From Candidatus Poribacteria bacterium (GTDB lineage: Bacteria; Poribacteria; WGA-4E; UBA9662): a stretch of DNA of 64,000 bases. Location of the stretch: the NCBI GenBank assembly GCA_002709695.1, contig PAQF01000025.1, forward strand, positions 62,001 through 126,000, written 5' to 3'. Positions 1 to 9,189 of the stretch are shown piece by piece. Numbering within the stretch: position 1 is the first letter of the stretch; the number at the start of each line of letters is the position of its first letter. Under the pieces are notes generated by a model, which had not been told where the DNA came from, searched no databases, and was given only the letters and a program-made list of their open reading frames with translations. Both the position numbers and the translations under genes were made by a program.

Positions 1-1313
1 TCCTATTCTTATTCCCCGATCAGCTCCGTTTCGACTGGACCAGTAATAACCAAGACCTACCCATACGAACCCCATATTTGGATCAACTCCAACAATCAGG
101 TATGACTTTCACTAAAACTATCTGTTCATCACCTCTATGTGCTCCTAGTCGTGCCAGTTTGGCATCAGGCAAGGAATATGATCATTGTCCTGTAAAAGAT
201 AACCAAGACAACTATCCACTGAACGAATATACTTTTTATCGCCAACTTCGTGAGTCAGGTTACCATGTCCTAGGTTGCGGAAAACTTGACCTTAATAAAG
301 GTTCTTGCATTTCAGGTCAACCAGCATGGGGACTAGATGGCAAAAAATTCCTGAACGAATGGGGCTTTTCAAATGGTATCAACAATGAAGGTAAAATGGA
401 TGGTGTAAATAGTGGTAGAAACAAACCACATGGTCCCTATATGAAGTACCTTGAAGAACAAGGCCTAAGGGAAAGGCATATACAAGACTTTGACTTGCGC
501 CGAAGTAAAAAATGCGCAACTTTCTCTACCCCTTTGCCCGATGTATCCTATTGTGATAACTGGATTGGTCAAAACGGTTTGAAGCTGATAAATTCAGTTC
601 CAGTTGGTGAGTCATGGTTCCTTCAGGTCAACTTCACCGGCCCACATGCACCTATGGACATCACTAAAAGTATGGCTGAACTGTACCAACATGAGGTTTT
701 TCCACTGCCTGATGATGATCAGTTCCCAGCCGAAACTCATCAAGCCATTCGAAGAAACTATGCCGCTATGATTGAGAACATTGATCGCTGGATCGGATTA
801 TATTTAGAAGTACTTGAAAAACGAGGTGATTTATATAATACCTTGATTGTATTCAGCAGCGATCACGGCGAGATGCTTGGTGACCATGGACGATGGGGAA
901 AAGGAGCCCCTTACCACCCATCTGTAAGCGTTCCATTGGTTGTATCAGGACCAAAAGTCGGGCAAAAAATTGTCTCAACTTTACCAACCACCATCCTTGA
1001 TTTAACCGCTACTTTTCTGGAATACGCCAATTTAAAGATCCCAGCAGAGATGGATAGCCTCTCTTTAAAACCCTTATTGGAAGGACAAACTAATGTTCAT
1101 CGGGATTATGTATTCTCGGGCTTAAACAAGTGGAGACTAGTTTACAATGGCCGTTATAAACTGATCAATAATTGGCAGAAAGACGACTTGTTATTTGACA
1201 CAGAAACTGACCCTAATGAATTGAACAATTTATCACTTAATCCGAAATATCAAGACCACCTAAACCAACTTAATCGGCAGTTGGAAAAGCACAAACTAAA
1301 TACGACCTCATAA
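1..1313 (+). CDS. Sulfatase (alkaline phosphatase superfamily), 5' end outside window
   Basis: This encodes a type I sulfatase that hydrolyses sulfate esters, probably on sugars or polysaccharides. The reading frame is open from position 3 with no stop before it. The residues before the first TTG (78) already read as a sulfatase N-terminus: LFLFPDQLRFDW supplies the metal-binding Asp, and TPYLDQLQQSGMTF is the usual next block. The true start therefore lies left of the window. The formylglycine motif C-A-P-S-R has its Cys codon at 138-140, and the second metal site lies in SSDHGEMLGDHGRWGK near 860-900. The C-terminal part (YKLINNWQKDDLLFDTETDPNELNNL) is typical of choline-sulfatase/iduronate-sulfatase-like members. 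No signal peptide can be judged because the 5' end is missing. The exact substrate is unknown; the neighbouring sugar kinase suggests carbohydrate catabolism. Confidence 0.9.
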   Translation, partial: LFLFPDQLRFDWTSNNQDLPIRTPYLDQLQQSGMTFTKTICSSPLCAPSRASLASGKEYDHCPVKDNQDNYPLNEYTFYRQLRESGYHVLGCGKLDLNKGSCISGQPAWGLDGKKFLNEWGFSNGINNEGKMDGVNSGRNKPHGPYMKYLEEQGLRERHIQDFDLRRSKKCATFSTPLPDVSYCDNWIGQNGLKLINSVPVGESWFLQVNFTGPHAPMDITKSMAELYQHEVFPLPDDDQFPAETHQAIRRNYAAMIENIDRWIGLYLEVLEKRGDLYNTLIVFSSDHGEMLGDHGRWGKGAPYHPSVSVPLVVSGPKVGQKIVSTLPTTILDLTATFLEYANLKIPAEMDSLSLKPLLEGQTNVHRDYVFSGLNKWRLVYNGRYKLINNWQKDDLLFDTETDPNELNNLSLNPKYQDHLNQLNRQLEKHKLNTTS

Positions 1314-1412
1314 CTCATGACTTTGATACATCTATGGCAATAACCAGTAGCACATCAGCGAAATCATTTTAAATACGTTAATATCACTACCACCCCTTGA
1401 AAGAGGCAACAT

Positions 1413-2978
1413 TTGAAACAACATTCACTTGAAAAATGGAGACAGTTCTTCAACTCACGGAAACAAGCTAACTATGTCAAATTAATTGATCACTTTGAAA
1501 GCGTTTTCGGCAATCAATCAGAAACCGTTATTGCGAAAGCTCCTGGTCGCGTTAACCTGATTGGCATGCACATTGATCATCAAGGAGGAGCTGTTAACCC
1601 CATAGCAATTAGTGAAACACGAGTAATTGCGCAACCTAGACCTGATGATAAAATCATCCTAAAAAATATGAACCCAAAATTCGAAAAGAGATCCTTCCAA
1701 ATTTCGGAGATTTTACCAAAAAAACCAATTGATTGGTCAACTTGGACACAAGAAGTTAGTACTAAACGACAAAAAGCAGGGGCTCCAGTCGATTGGTCCG
1801 ATTACGTAAAGGCAGTTATCCTAATGCTTCAGGAAGATCAACGCCAACCGGATGGATCCTATCGTAAAAACTTTAGTGGTATGAATGTACTAGTTGAGAG
1901 TGACCTGCCAGTTGCTGCTGGATTATCATCATCTTCTTCATTAGTCGTAGCAGCCGCTTACACCATAATAGCCATTAACGATCTTTCGTATGCTCCCAAT
2001 GTACTCATTGATATGCTGGGTAGATCGGAATGGTATATTGGAGTACGTGGCGGAATTGGAGATCATGCCGCCATAATTTTAGGACGTGAAGGACAAATAT
2101 CACACATTGAACTTTTGCCCATCAATGTTTCACATGCACCGTTTCCTTCCGACTACCGCATCGTTATCTGCCATTGCGGCATTGAAGCAAAAAAGTCTTC
2201 ATCTGCTCAGAACACATACAATGAACGTGTGGCTGGGTACAAAATCGGGCTTCAAATCCTTAAGACAAATTATCCTCAGACTTTTGGCCCGGTTGAACTC
2301 TTTCGAGACCTGCATCCAAGTTTTTTAGGAATACCCACTCTGGATCTTTACCAAAGGCTCAAAACATTGCCAATTCGAGTGTCGCGTGCTCAAATCTCTG
2401 ATCTACTCCCTAACCAAGGGCACATGCTAGAAACACTATACCAAAGCCACTACCCAGAAAACACAGGATACCGGATTCGGGGTGTTTGTCTCTATGGCAT
2501 AGCTGAATGTGAGCGAAGTCGGAAAGCAGTGAAGTTTTTGAGATCGAATGACATCCACCGTTTCGGTGAGTTGATTAATCTTTCCCACGAAGGAGATCGT
2601 GTATCCACCAATGGAACAGAAGGGTTCGAACCTGATATCAGTAATGCATATCTCGACCAATGCTCGTCACTTTTAGCAAAAGACCAAAACCATGAAAACG
2701 CCCAAATCTATAAACAACCAGGTGGATACGCCGCAAGCTGTACAGAACTTGATTCGCTCGTTGATCTAGCACGTCAAAATCCTGGAGTTCATGGTGCAGG
2801 GTTAATCGGCGCAGGACTTGGGGGATGTATCTCAATCCTCGTTCAATTGGATCATGTTGACGAACTTAAAAACCTCCTCGAACATCAGTTTTACAAACCA
2901 AAAGAAATGCAACCTTTTATTGAAATTTGTCGACCGGTAGAGGGCGCTAGCACATTCGAGATCCCAATACCAGGATAA
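1413..2978 (+). CDS. GHMP-family sugar kinase, galactokinase-like
   Basis: This is an ATP-dependent sugar-1-kinase of the GHMP superfamily. The galactokinase-type N-terminal signature is GRVNLIGMHIDHQGG (residues ~45-59), the ATP-binding motif LPVAAGLSSSSSLVVAAA lies near residues 165-182, and the C-terminal glycine motif GAGLIGAGLGGC near 460-472. At 521 residues it is much longer than bacterial GalK (about 390). The canonical GEHTDY sugar-binding segment reads GMHIDH: the Glu is replaced by Met, while His and Asp are kept. That argues for a sugar other than galactose (inference). The start is TTG with an AGAGG Shine-Dalgarno about 7 bases upstream. It lies 99 bp after the sulfatase on the same strand, so a desulfate-then-phosphorylate sugar route is plausible but not shown. 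Confidence 0.85.
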   Translation: MKQHSLEKWRQFFNSRKQANYVKLIDHFESVFGNQSETVIAKAPGRVNLIGMHIDHQGGAVNPIAISETRVIAQPRPDDKIILKNMNPKFEKRSFQISEILPKKPIDWSTWTQEVSTKRQKAGAPVDWSDYVKAVILMLQEDQRQPDGSYRKNFSGMNVLVESDLPVAAGLSSSSSLVVAAAYTIIAINDLSYAPNVLIDMLGRSEWYIGVRGGIGDHAAIILGREGQISHIELLPINVSHAPFPSDYRIVICHCGIEAKKSSSAQNTYNERVAGYKIGLQILKTNYPQTFGPVELFRDLHPSFLGIPTLDLYQRLKTLPIRVSRAQISDLLPNQGHMLETLYQSHYPENTGYRIRGVCLYGIAECERSRKAVKFLRSNDIHRFGELINLSHEGDRVSTNGTEGFEPDISNAYLDQCSSLLAKDQNHENAQIYKQPGGYAASCTELDSLVDLARQNPGVHGAGLIGAGLGGCISILVQLDHVDELKNLLEHQFYKPKEMQPFIEICRPVEGASTFEIPIPG

Positions 2979-3102
2979 CCAACTTTACTATGCTAAATTA
3001 ATAAGTCACCCTAGATAATGTTAGAAAAACCAGCTCTCTGCCAACATCTTCATATTCGACATACATAGGTTCAACTAGATAGAAATTTTATTCCATTCAG
3101 TG

Positions 3103-3108
3103 TATAAT
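3103..3108 (+). promoter_or_regulatory. Possible -10 element for the FnIII/DUF6754 membrane cassette
   Basis: There is a perfect TATAAT but no convincing -35 hexamer at 16-18 bp. If it is used, transcription would begin near 3115, which fits a protein start at ATG 3165 better than one at TTG 3108. Confidence 0.3.
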
Positions 3109-3164
3109 TGGGCATAAATGGATATACACAGACAAATTCAAATGTCAGGGGACCTTCGAGATAC

Positions 3165-4382
3165 ATGAAACCTAAAAGTGCCTGTCTCTTGGGCCTGATA
3201 TTATTTTTCACTTGCAAAATTATAACTTTAGCTCAGCTATCCGAGTTCTCTTCCGAAGAATTTCGTGCTACTGACGAAATTACGGCTGGAAAACCACCTG
3301 CACCACCAACAAATATCAAAGCCACAGACAAAAAAAACGATGATGGGACTCATATAACTATTAGTTGGACTAAATCAGCCGATGACGGTAATGGAGCAAA
3401 CAATGTTACTAGCTACAACATACTGCGCAAGTCCCCAGAAAGTAATTTTGAGACAATTACCAAAACCCTCATCAAAACAGGTAAAACAGATTACACCGAT
3501 GATACAGTTAAAAGAGACAAAACCTACTCATACTTAGTACAAGCCGTCACAGCGAGTGGAACCACATCCAATTCAGAAGTAACAGGTGCGGAAGCTACGG
3601 CTAGCTGGTTCCACACAGGTAAAAAGTGGCTTTTCCTTTCTGTGGTCCTCTTTTCTGTTGTAGTCATCTACTCTATTTATCACGCGAGAAGCGGCAAGAA
3701 CATTTTTATCAGGCGTATTCCAGGATTAGAAGCAGTAGATGAGGCAATCGGCAGAGCAACCGAAATGGGCCGATCAATCTTGTATATCCTAGGACTGGGA
3801 AGTGTTAGCAACGTAGCTACAATTGCCAGTATGAACATCCTAAGCCAAGTCGCCCGTAGAACCGCCGATTACGAAACGGCACTTCGTGTTCCATGCAACG
3901 ATCCTATTGTAATGAACGTTGTTCGTGAAATGGTGAAGACAGCATATTTGGAGGGAGGCCATCCTGACGCCTACCAAGAACAGGACATCTTCTTTTTAAC
4001 TGAAAGCCAGTTCGCTTACGCAGCAGGTGTTGATGGAATAATGCTCCGAGAGAAACCAGCAGCGGTTTTCCTACAAGGAACTTTCTTTGCCGAGTCACTA
4101 ATTCTAGCTGAAACTGGAAACTCTGTCGGTGCCATCCAGATTGCGGGCACTGACAAAGAACATCAGTTGCCCTTCTTTATCGCTGCTTGCGACTATACAC
4201 TAATCGGAGAAGAACTGTATGCAGCCAGTGCATATCTATCTCGCGAACCAATGTTACTCGGCAGCTTAAAAGGACAAGATTACGGAAAACTAATGATCTT
4301 CGCTGCTATCGTAGTCGGCGTTATTCTTGAACTCATTGGTGTCAACTGGGTAACAACTTTTTTTGACAAGGTCAGCAATTAG
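3165..4382 (+). CDS. FnIII-domain membrane protein with a DUF6754-like domain
   Basis: This is a membrane protein of unknown function and the first gene of a four-gene cassette. I start it at ATG 3165: it has an AGGGGA Shine-Dalgarno upstream and gives a clean signal peptide (MKPKSACLLGLILFFTC...LAQ). An in-frame TTG at 3108 would add 19 hydrophilic residues. A fibronectin type III domain (PPAPPTNIKATDK ... YLVQAVTASG, about 110 residues) is followed by a transmembrane helix (LFLSVVLFSVVVIYSIYHA). Next comes a conserved globular region (GLEAVDEAIGRATEMGRSI ... LPFFIAACDYTLIGEEL) that I recall as the DUF6754 type, and then a C-terminal helix (LMIFAAIVVGVILELIGV). The FnIII domain should face the periplasm. 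Four co-directional genes with short gaps indicate one operon. No enzymatic motif is visible. Confidence 0.8.
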   Translation: MKPKSACLLGLILFFTCKIITLAQLSEFSSEEFRATDEITAGKPPAPPTNIKATDKKNDDGTHITISWTKSADDGNGANNVTSYNILRKSPESNFETITKTLIKTGKTDYTDDTVKRDKTYSYLVQAVTASGTTSNSEVTGAEATASWFHTGKKWLFLSVVLFSVVVIYSIYHARSGKNIFIRRIPGLEAVDEAIGRATEMGRSILYILGLGSVSNVATIASMNILSQVARRTADYETALRVPCNDPIVMNVVREMVKTAYLEGGHPDAYQEQDIFFLTESQFAYAAGVDGIMLREKPAAVFLQGTFFAESLILAETGNSVGAIQIAGTDKEHQLPFFIAACDYTLIGEELYAASAYLSREPMLLGSLKGQDYGKLMIFAAIVVGVILELIGVNWVTTFFDKVSN

Positions 4383-4414
4383 GCAATGGGATACTCTCAA
4401 CATCTGGAGACTTT

Positions 4415-5059
4415 ATGAGAAGACAAGTACCATTAGCTCTCTGTTTTGTGTTTGGGGTTGTGATGGTGTTGATCGAATTTAGTCCTCATCCGTATTCTAA
4501 ATTCCTATATAATGAGGTTATTAACTGGTCACTGATCATTACTCCTTTTGCACTTGTACTGGGTGTAGCCACCCTAGTCCAAACACATTGGATACGCATA
4601 CGACGTCGCGCCGAGTATTGGCAATACAGTTTCGTTGTCTTCATTGGTATGATTGTTATGGTTACAATAGGAATTCCATTCGGTCCAAGCCATAAAGCAT
4701 TTGCGTGGTTATTCAAGTACATACAGACTCCAATGGATGCCACCATGTTTTCCCTCTTAGCTTTTTTCATTGCATCAGCATCATACCGTGCATTTCGCGC
4801 CCGCACATTAGAAGCTACGCTGCTACTGGTCGCTGCACTGATTGTGATGATTGGGAATGCTCCAATTGGTGATCTCATTTGGAATAAGATCATGCCGTTT
4901 GGTGAGAATCTACCTTCTACAGCACGACAGTGGATTTTAGAAAACCCCAACCTTTCATCACGAAGGGGAGTTATCCTTGGTGTTAGCCTAGGTGTCATCT
5001 CTCAATCTATCCGTATCATTTTGGGTATTGAGCGTTCTTACCTTGGAGGGGGAGATTAA
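4415..5059 (+). CDS. Polytopic membrane protein of the DUF6754-type cassette
   Basis: This 214-residue protein has about five or six predicted transmembrane helices (PLALCFVFGVVMVLIEF, WSLIITPFALVLGVATLV, YSFVVFIGMIVMVTIGI, a helix in MFSLLAFFIASASYRAF, and LLLVAALIVMIGNAPIG). A basic loop, IRIRRRAEYWQ, is probably cytoplasmic. The C-terminal GVILGVSLGVISQSIRIILG is a further helix. It begins 32 bp after the previous gene with a TGGAGA ribosome site, and its stop lies 2 bp before the next start. I do not recognise a named family. Its position between two membrane proteins suggests it is a channel-like or scaffolding subunit of the same complex (inference). Confidence 0.75.
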   Translation: MRRQVPLALCFVFGVVMVLIEFSPHPYSKFLYNEVINWSLIITPFALVLGVATLVQTHWIRIRRRAEYWQYSFVVFIGMIVMVTIGIPFGPSHKAFAWLFKYIQTPMDATMFSLLAFFIASASYRAFRARTLEATLLLVAALIVMIGNAPIGDLIWNKIMPFGENLPSTARQWILENPNLSSRRGVILGVSLGVISQSIRIILGIERSYLGGGD

Positions 5060-5061
5060 AA

Positions 5062-5883
5062 ATGCTCAAACAGATAATGCAAATTGACCGTCGTATAATC
5101 TTCATACTGGTAGCTTTAGCAGTAATTATTCCGACACTGTTAAAAGTCAGTTTCCCGATTACGATCTCCGAACCAACACGCAAACTCTATGACTACATTG
5201 AGGACCTACCATCCGGTTCAACAGTTCTAATAGCATTCGACTACGGCCCATCATCTATGGCAGAACTCCAACCGATGGGAACGGCTTTCTTACGCCACTG
5301 TTTTCAGAAAAAAATCCGAGTCATTGGAATGACCCTGGTCACAGAGGGAGCCACACTAGGCTACGAAACCATGCAGGAAGCAGCAAAGACAACAGGTGCG
5401 ATTGATGGAGTGGATTATGTCTACCTAGGTTTCCGACCTGGAACAATACAGGTCATGCTAGGTATGGGGACTACGATCAATAACATTTTCGAAAGCGATT
5501 ACAAAGAAAAACCACTTGCCGAAATTCCGATGATGGAAGGCATAAAAAATTACGACCAGATTGACTTGATCCTAGATTTAGCATCCTCATCAACAACAGA
5601 AGCTTGGATTACTTACATCAACACAAGATATAATCAGAAAATTGCGGCAGGTGTAACGGGTGTGATTATCTCGCAGATGTACCCCTACCTGCAAACAGAA
5701 CAATTAATTGGTTTGATGTCGGGTCTTCTGGGCGCAGCTGAATACGAAACCTTGATTGAGACCCCAGCAAAGGCGACGAAACGAATGAGCGTTCAATCTT
5801 TCGTTCACCTTTTGGTTTTCGGTTTGGTCATCCTGGGAAATGTTGCTTTCTTCATCCAAAAACGTGAAAATGAGAATGTCTAA
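5062..5883 (+). CDS. Double-anchored membrane protein of the DUF6754-type cassette
   Basis: This 273-residue protein has an N-terminal anchor (RRIIFILVALAVIIPTLL), a soluble domain of about 210 residues and a C-terminal helix (SFVHLLVFGLVILGNVAFFI). The soluble part has an alternating beta/alpha pattern (GSTVLIAFDYGPSSMAELQP, KKIRVIGMTLVTEGA, YDQIDLILDLASSST), which resembles a Rossmann-like sandwich, probably outside the cytoplasm. No catalytic residues can be assigned. The ribosome site GGAGGGGGAG overlaps the end of the upstream gene, a sign of translational coupling. The function is unknown. It may be the sensing or ligand-binding subunit of this membrane cassette. Confidence 0.75.
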   Translation: MLKQIMQIDRRIIFILVALAVIIPTLLKVSFPITISEPTRKLYDYIEDLPSGSTVLIAFDYGPSSMAELQPMGTAFLRHCFQKKIRVIGMTLVTEGATLGYETMQEAAKTTGAIDGVDYVYLGFRPGTIQVMLGMGTTINNIFESDYKEKPLAEIPMMEGIKNYDQIDLILDLASSSTTEAWITYINTRYNQKIAAGVTGVIISQMYPYLQTEQLIGLMSGLLGAAEYETLIETPAKATKRMSVQSFVHLLVFGLVILGNVAFFIQKRENENV

Positions 5884-5895
5884 GGAGTACCAAAC

Positions 5896-6549
5896 ATGGA
5901 AAAACTAATTGGTGTTTGGATCGCAGCGTTTCTTACGCTTTGCATTTACAGTTTTCTTTATCGTGATAATCCTTTTTACCGATTTGCTGAACATCTTTTT
6001 GTCGGGATTTCGGTTGGATACGGAATCGTATTATCAATCCACCAAGGGTTAATTCCGCTCGCATGGACCCCGTTTTGGCAAGCAATTACTCAATGGCCTC
6101 CAGGTTGGGGATTAACCAAACTTATTCCAATTGCCATAGGACTATTGTTCTTTGCTCGTCTAATCCCCAACTACGCTTGGCTGATCCGCTATCCAATTGC
6201 TATTCTGATGGGTATAGGATCGGGCTTAGCGATTCCTAACGTCATGCAGGCAGACATCTTCCGCCAAGTTCATGGCACACTAGTACCATTTTCACAGATC
6301 CATGCAGGCACACTTAGCGGATCCGAAATCTTTGGCGCAATCCTGATGCTTATTGGTGTAATTTCGACACTGACTTACTTCTTCTTTTCCGTTGAGCATC
6401 GTGGCGTTGTCGGAGGAGTTTCGAAAGTCGGCATTATCTTCTTGATGATTGGATTCGGCTCGGCTTTCGGAAACACAGTGATGGGACGTGTCTCGCTTTT
6501 GATTCAGCGTGTGGAGTTTCTCTTACAAGATTGGCTACACCTCATCTAG
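5896..6549 (+). CDS. Polytopic membrane protein, last gene of the DUF6754-type cassette
   Basis: This 217-residue protein has about six hydrophobic helices (LIGVWIAAFLTLCIYSFLY, FVGISVGYGIVLSIHQG, LIPIAIGLLFFARLIP, PIAILMGIGSGLAIP, IFGAILMLIGVISTLTYFFF, VGIIFLMIGFGSAFGNTVMG). A clear AAGGAG ribosome site precedes the ATG, 12 bp after the previous stop. I see no known transporter signature. Its size and topology resemble the 214-residue partner at 4415, so the two may form the membrane core of one complex (inference). Confidence 0.75.
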   Translation: MEKLIGVWIAAFLTLCIYSFLYRDNPFYRFAEHLFVGISVGYGIVLSIHQGLIPLAWTPFWQAITQWPPGWGLTKLIPIAIGLLFFARLIPNYAWLIRYPIAILMGIGSGLAIPNVMQADIFRQVHGTLVPFSQIHAGTLSGSEIFGAILMLIGVISTLTYFFFSVEHRGVVGGVSKVGIIFLMIGFGSAFGNTVMGRVSLLIQRVEFLLQDWLHLI

Positions 6550-6683
6550 AAAAAACAGGCCTGTTCACAAACCAAAAATCACACCTAAGGATCAGGCTTA
6601 GATTCATCATCGAAACAAAGATGAAATGAAACTATATAAACGCTACAGCTTTCACAAATAATGCCTATATAGACTTGTCTAGG

Positions 6684-7289
6684 TTAACCAGACAATTTGA
6701 ACCCTTTAATGAGGCCGTTGTCACCGTAATCAATAGCTTTAACCTTCCAATCCCCTTCTTTATTCTTCTGATATAATACCTTTATCGGTAGTGTTTTATT
6801 AGCCACATATCTAAACGTTCCCTCGGCAGCTGCCAGTTGTCCCCTTTTCTTTTCAATCTTAACCGTTTCAATTTTGGTTTCCATCAGCCATCTGTTTTTG
6901 CGTTTAAATATCCCAGTCCACACAGCTCGTACTTTTTGTCTTGTTCTACCAGCAACGAGATTACCGAAAAAAGTGTGTGCCACCAGAACACTACCACTGT
7001 CCAACCAGAATTCCATAACCTTATTGCCTTCCGGCCCACCTCTAATGTTCCCATCCTCTTCCCGTCCGTTTACAGCATCATCATGCGACTTATGTAACGC
7101 TCGAACCGCTGCTTCTTCGGCAGCAAAATCAATTTCAACAACTTCAGTAACTTTGATTTCTTCATCATCAACCAATTTATCCACAGGAGTTGTAATTTTG
7201 GTTGTTTTGTCCCCAGATTCACCACACGATAATACGAAAGTAACGGCAATTAACATGGAAATCCAACAGAATACCAATCTAACTTTCAT
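6684..7289 (-). CDS. Lipoprotein with an NTF2/SnoaL-like domain
   Basis: This is a secreted lipoprotein. The signal peptide MKVRLVFCWISMLIAVTFVLSC ends in a lipobox with Cys22 as the acylation site, followed by a charged linker. Residues ~55-200 read as a cone-shaped NTF2-like fold (EEAAVRALHKSHDDAVNGR ... MEFWLDSGSVLVAHT ... WTGIFKRKNRWLMETKIETVKIE), the DUF4440/SnoaL_3 type. The ribosome site AGGAGG is strong and well spaced. It is transcribed towards the four-gene membrane cassette (convergent). Ligand and partner are unknown; proteins of this type bind small molecules or act as envelope modules. Confidence 0.75.
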   Translation of the reverse strand: MKVRLVFCWISMLIAVTFVLSCGESGDKTTKITTPVDKLVDDEEIKVTEVVEIDFAAEEAAVRALHKSHDDAVNGREEDGNIRGGPEGNKVMEFWLDSGSVLVAHTFFGNLVAGRTRQKVRAVWTGIFKRKNRWLMETKIETVKIEKKRGQLAAAEGTFRYVANKTLPIKVLYQKNKEGDWKVKAIDYGDNGLIKGFKLSG

Positions 7290-7370
7290 TCTAACTTCCT
7301 CCTAATGTTAAGTTTAAGTATCTGACAATCACATTGTTAATTTTCATGTCATTGGCTCAAGTTAATCTGA

Positions 7371-7781
7371 CTAAAGTTCGACGCCTGGCCACTGGGCTTT
7401 GGTTTCTGTGATATCAACCGTAATCCCATCTGGGTCTTCAACTTTGAACGCTTCTTCTTGAAGGTTTTCCGAATCCAATACCTGCTTACCTCCCAAACCA
7501 TCGGAGAAAATCTGAAATCCCAATTCCTGACAACGCTCAGCTGCAGTTTTTAAATCAGGCACACGTACACCTATATGAAGATAATCTAACATTCCTCCAA
7601 CATGCGAGGGACGCGAATCACCATTATGCTGAAACACACGAAAATTGTGATAACCATCAGTTAAATCGCAACAGCCATCCGTCTGGCTAGCGACTTCTAA
7701 TCCAAGAGCATCACGCCAAAACACTATGCTCTTTTCCAAATTGCTGGCACGGACACCAATATGCACGAGTTTACTCGACAT
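7371..7781 (-). CDS. VOC family (glyoxalase/dioxygenase fold) protein
   Basis: This 136-residue protein has the paired beta-alpha-beta-beta-beta modules of the vicinal oxygen chelate fold: VHIGVRASNLEKSIVFWRD at the N-terminus and LHIGVRVPDLKTAAERCQE in the middle. Metal-ligand candidates are His7, His70 and a Glu in the late strand EEAFKVEDPDGITVDITE. The closest general resemblance is to lactoylglutathione lyase-like proteins, but the substrate cannot be read from sequence. It stands alone, about 80 bp upstream of the lipoprotein gene on the same strand. Confidence 0.85.
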   Translation of the reverse strand: MSSKLVHIGVRASNLEKSIVFWRDALGLEVASQTDGCCDLTDGYHNFRVFQHNGDSRPSHVGGMLDYLHIGVRVPDLKTAAERCQELGFQIFSDGLGGKQVLDSENLQEEAFKVEDPDGITVDITETKAQWPGVEL

Positions 7782-8345
7782 CTTTCATTGAACCTTTCAA
7801 GTTTTTAACTGCCTATCACAATTTCATTCCAAATTTAACAAATCTCAATCCCAGGCAGCTGATTAGAATATTAGTTTAAATTCCATCGCCCGCTACAGTC
7901 GATAGATGCGAATATAACAACCTTTCTGTTTTTTCCATTATGTCAAATCCAAAATGGCCACGAAAACTTTGTACAATCACGCTTATATCGGCTAATTATA
8001 CTGTAATATCCCATTCAATGTGTCTAAAATTTGAATTCACATAGCACGATCAACACAAAAACCACTTCAAAACTACCCCCGAGACACACAAAACAAACAA
8101 GTCTGAAACCATGCAAGATTTATCTAAACAAAAAAAGGATATTAATCACCCAGAACCCCTCCCCCTATATATAGTATACAACAACAAAATTGACACAAAT
8201 GGAAAGAAAATTGGTCTTGGTCATAGAAGTCTTTACTGAAAAGACTGCAGGAGTTTTACAAAAATCACCGAGAAAAACCAAAAACTAATAAATTCAGGAA
8301 AGGGTAAGAAGTGCAAAACAGAAATCCAAAAGCCTAAGTATTTAT
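7782..8345. other. Intergenic region, 564 bp
   Basis: This stretch is AT-rich and has stops in all frames. I see no gene, tRNA or riboswitch. One small perfect hairpin (AGTCTTT/AAAGACT, 5-nt loop) lies at 8228-8246, about 100 bp past the end of the CBM9-like gene on its downstream side. It has no U-tract, so I do not call it a terminator. Confidence 0.5.
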
Positions 8346-9050
8346 TTAATAGAGACTTTTGATACGTCCCCATCGCATTGCTTTCTGATTTAAAGTTGGC
8401 TTTAACGTCACAGCGAATGTAAGATCTGCTAGCTTGTTTACATCCTCCACTCCGCCTTTAGGTGCCCATCCAATACGACGGTCGGACTGTTGAACTCCAT
8501 CAACATCGACATAATGGAACCCAAAATTAATCTTCTGTCCTTTTTTAGGTATTCGACGCAAATTAAAGCTTAGCTCAAAAGTTTTCAGATTACTTGACCA
8601 CATAGCAAGTATCAAAGGCGAAGGTGGCTGATCCCCGGTGTGTCCCACCGGTATAATATACCGAGTTTGCTTGGTCTTATACCCGCTTCTCTCAGGATCT
8701 ATGTAAATTTCAAGTCGATCTCGCTGTGTAATTGTGTTATTCTTGATCCTCAGTTGATCATCTGTAAACTCAAACGCGAGGTAAAGAAAACCATCGAACC
8801 AAGCCGCTGCAAACACGCCCGAAAAATCGGCTGAGGGCCGCCATAGCCGGTTATTACTAAAGTCCCATTCTAACTTCTGCGGGATAGTATTTTTCCATGC
8901 TGGATCATCTAAAACTCCATCAACAACTGGAGCGGCGGATACCCGGACAGCCTTGTATTCCAAAAAAAGACCTGTCTCCAAGTCCACAACCTGTGCGACA
9001 GAACCAACAATCAATGATAAGAGCAAAATAGGATATATGATAGGTTTCAT
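8346..9050 (-). CDS. Secreted protein with a CBM9-like sugar-binding domain
   Basis: This protein has an N-terminal signal peptide (MKPIIYPILLLSLIVGSVAQ) followed by one domain resembling carbohydrate-binding module family 9: VRVSAAPVVDGVLDDPAWKN near the start, a central FAAAWFDGFLYLAFEFTDDQ, and RDRLEIYIDPERSGYKTKQT. I choose ATG 9050 because it begins the signal peptide directly; the frame is open to ATG 9113, which would add 21 polar residues. No catalytic domain is attached, so it probably binds glycans at the cell surface or in the periplasm. It is divergent from the FAD oxidoreductase operon. Confidence 0.75.
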   Translation of the reverse strand: MKPIIYPILLLSLIVGSVAQVVDLETGLFLEYKAVRVSAAPVVDGVLDDPAWKNTIPQKLEWDFSNNRLWRPSADFSGVFAAAWFDGFLYLAFEFTDDQLRIKNNTITQRDRLEIYIDPERSGYKTKQTRYIIPVGHTGDQPPSPLILAMWSSNLKTFELSFNLRRIPKKGQKINFGFHYVDVDGVQQSDRRIGWAPKGGVEDVNKLADLTFAVTLKPTLNQKAMRWGRIKSLY

Positions 9051-9189
9051 AAACTGGTGCTTCCAACCACGAAAATCAATGGTAGTATACGTCTGGAAAG
9101 TTAACACTGTCAAATGAAAATTCAGGAATTACTATTTTAATTTCTCATCTTTTACGACTAAATCCAACCTTATATGGAACAAAGAGAAA

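Noticed and set aside
2620..2636. GGGTTCGAACCTG resembling a tRNA T-arm
   Set aside because: It lies inside the sugar kinase coding sequence and no cloverleaf can be built around it.
4486..4998. Minus-strand frame of 170 codons opposite a membrane protein gene
   Set aside because: No family signal; the plus-strand protein fits an operon with coupled starts.
6554..6565. Palindrome AACAGGCCTGTT after the membrane cassette
   Set aside because: A 12-bp palindrome is expected by chance in this length and has no U-tract or second copy.
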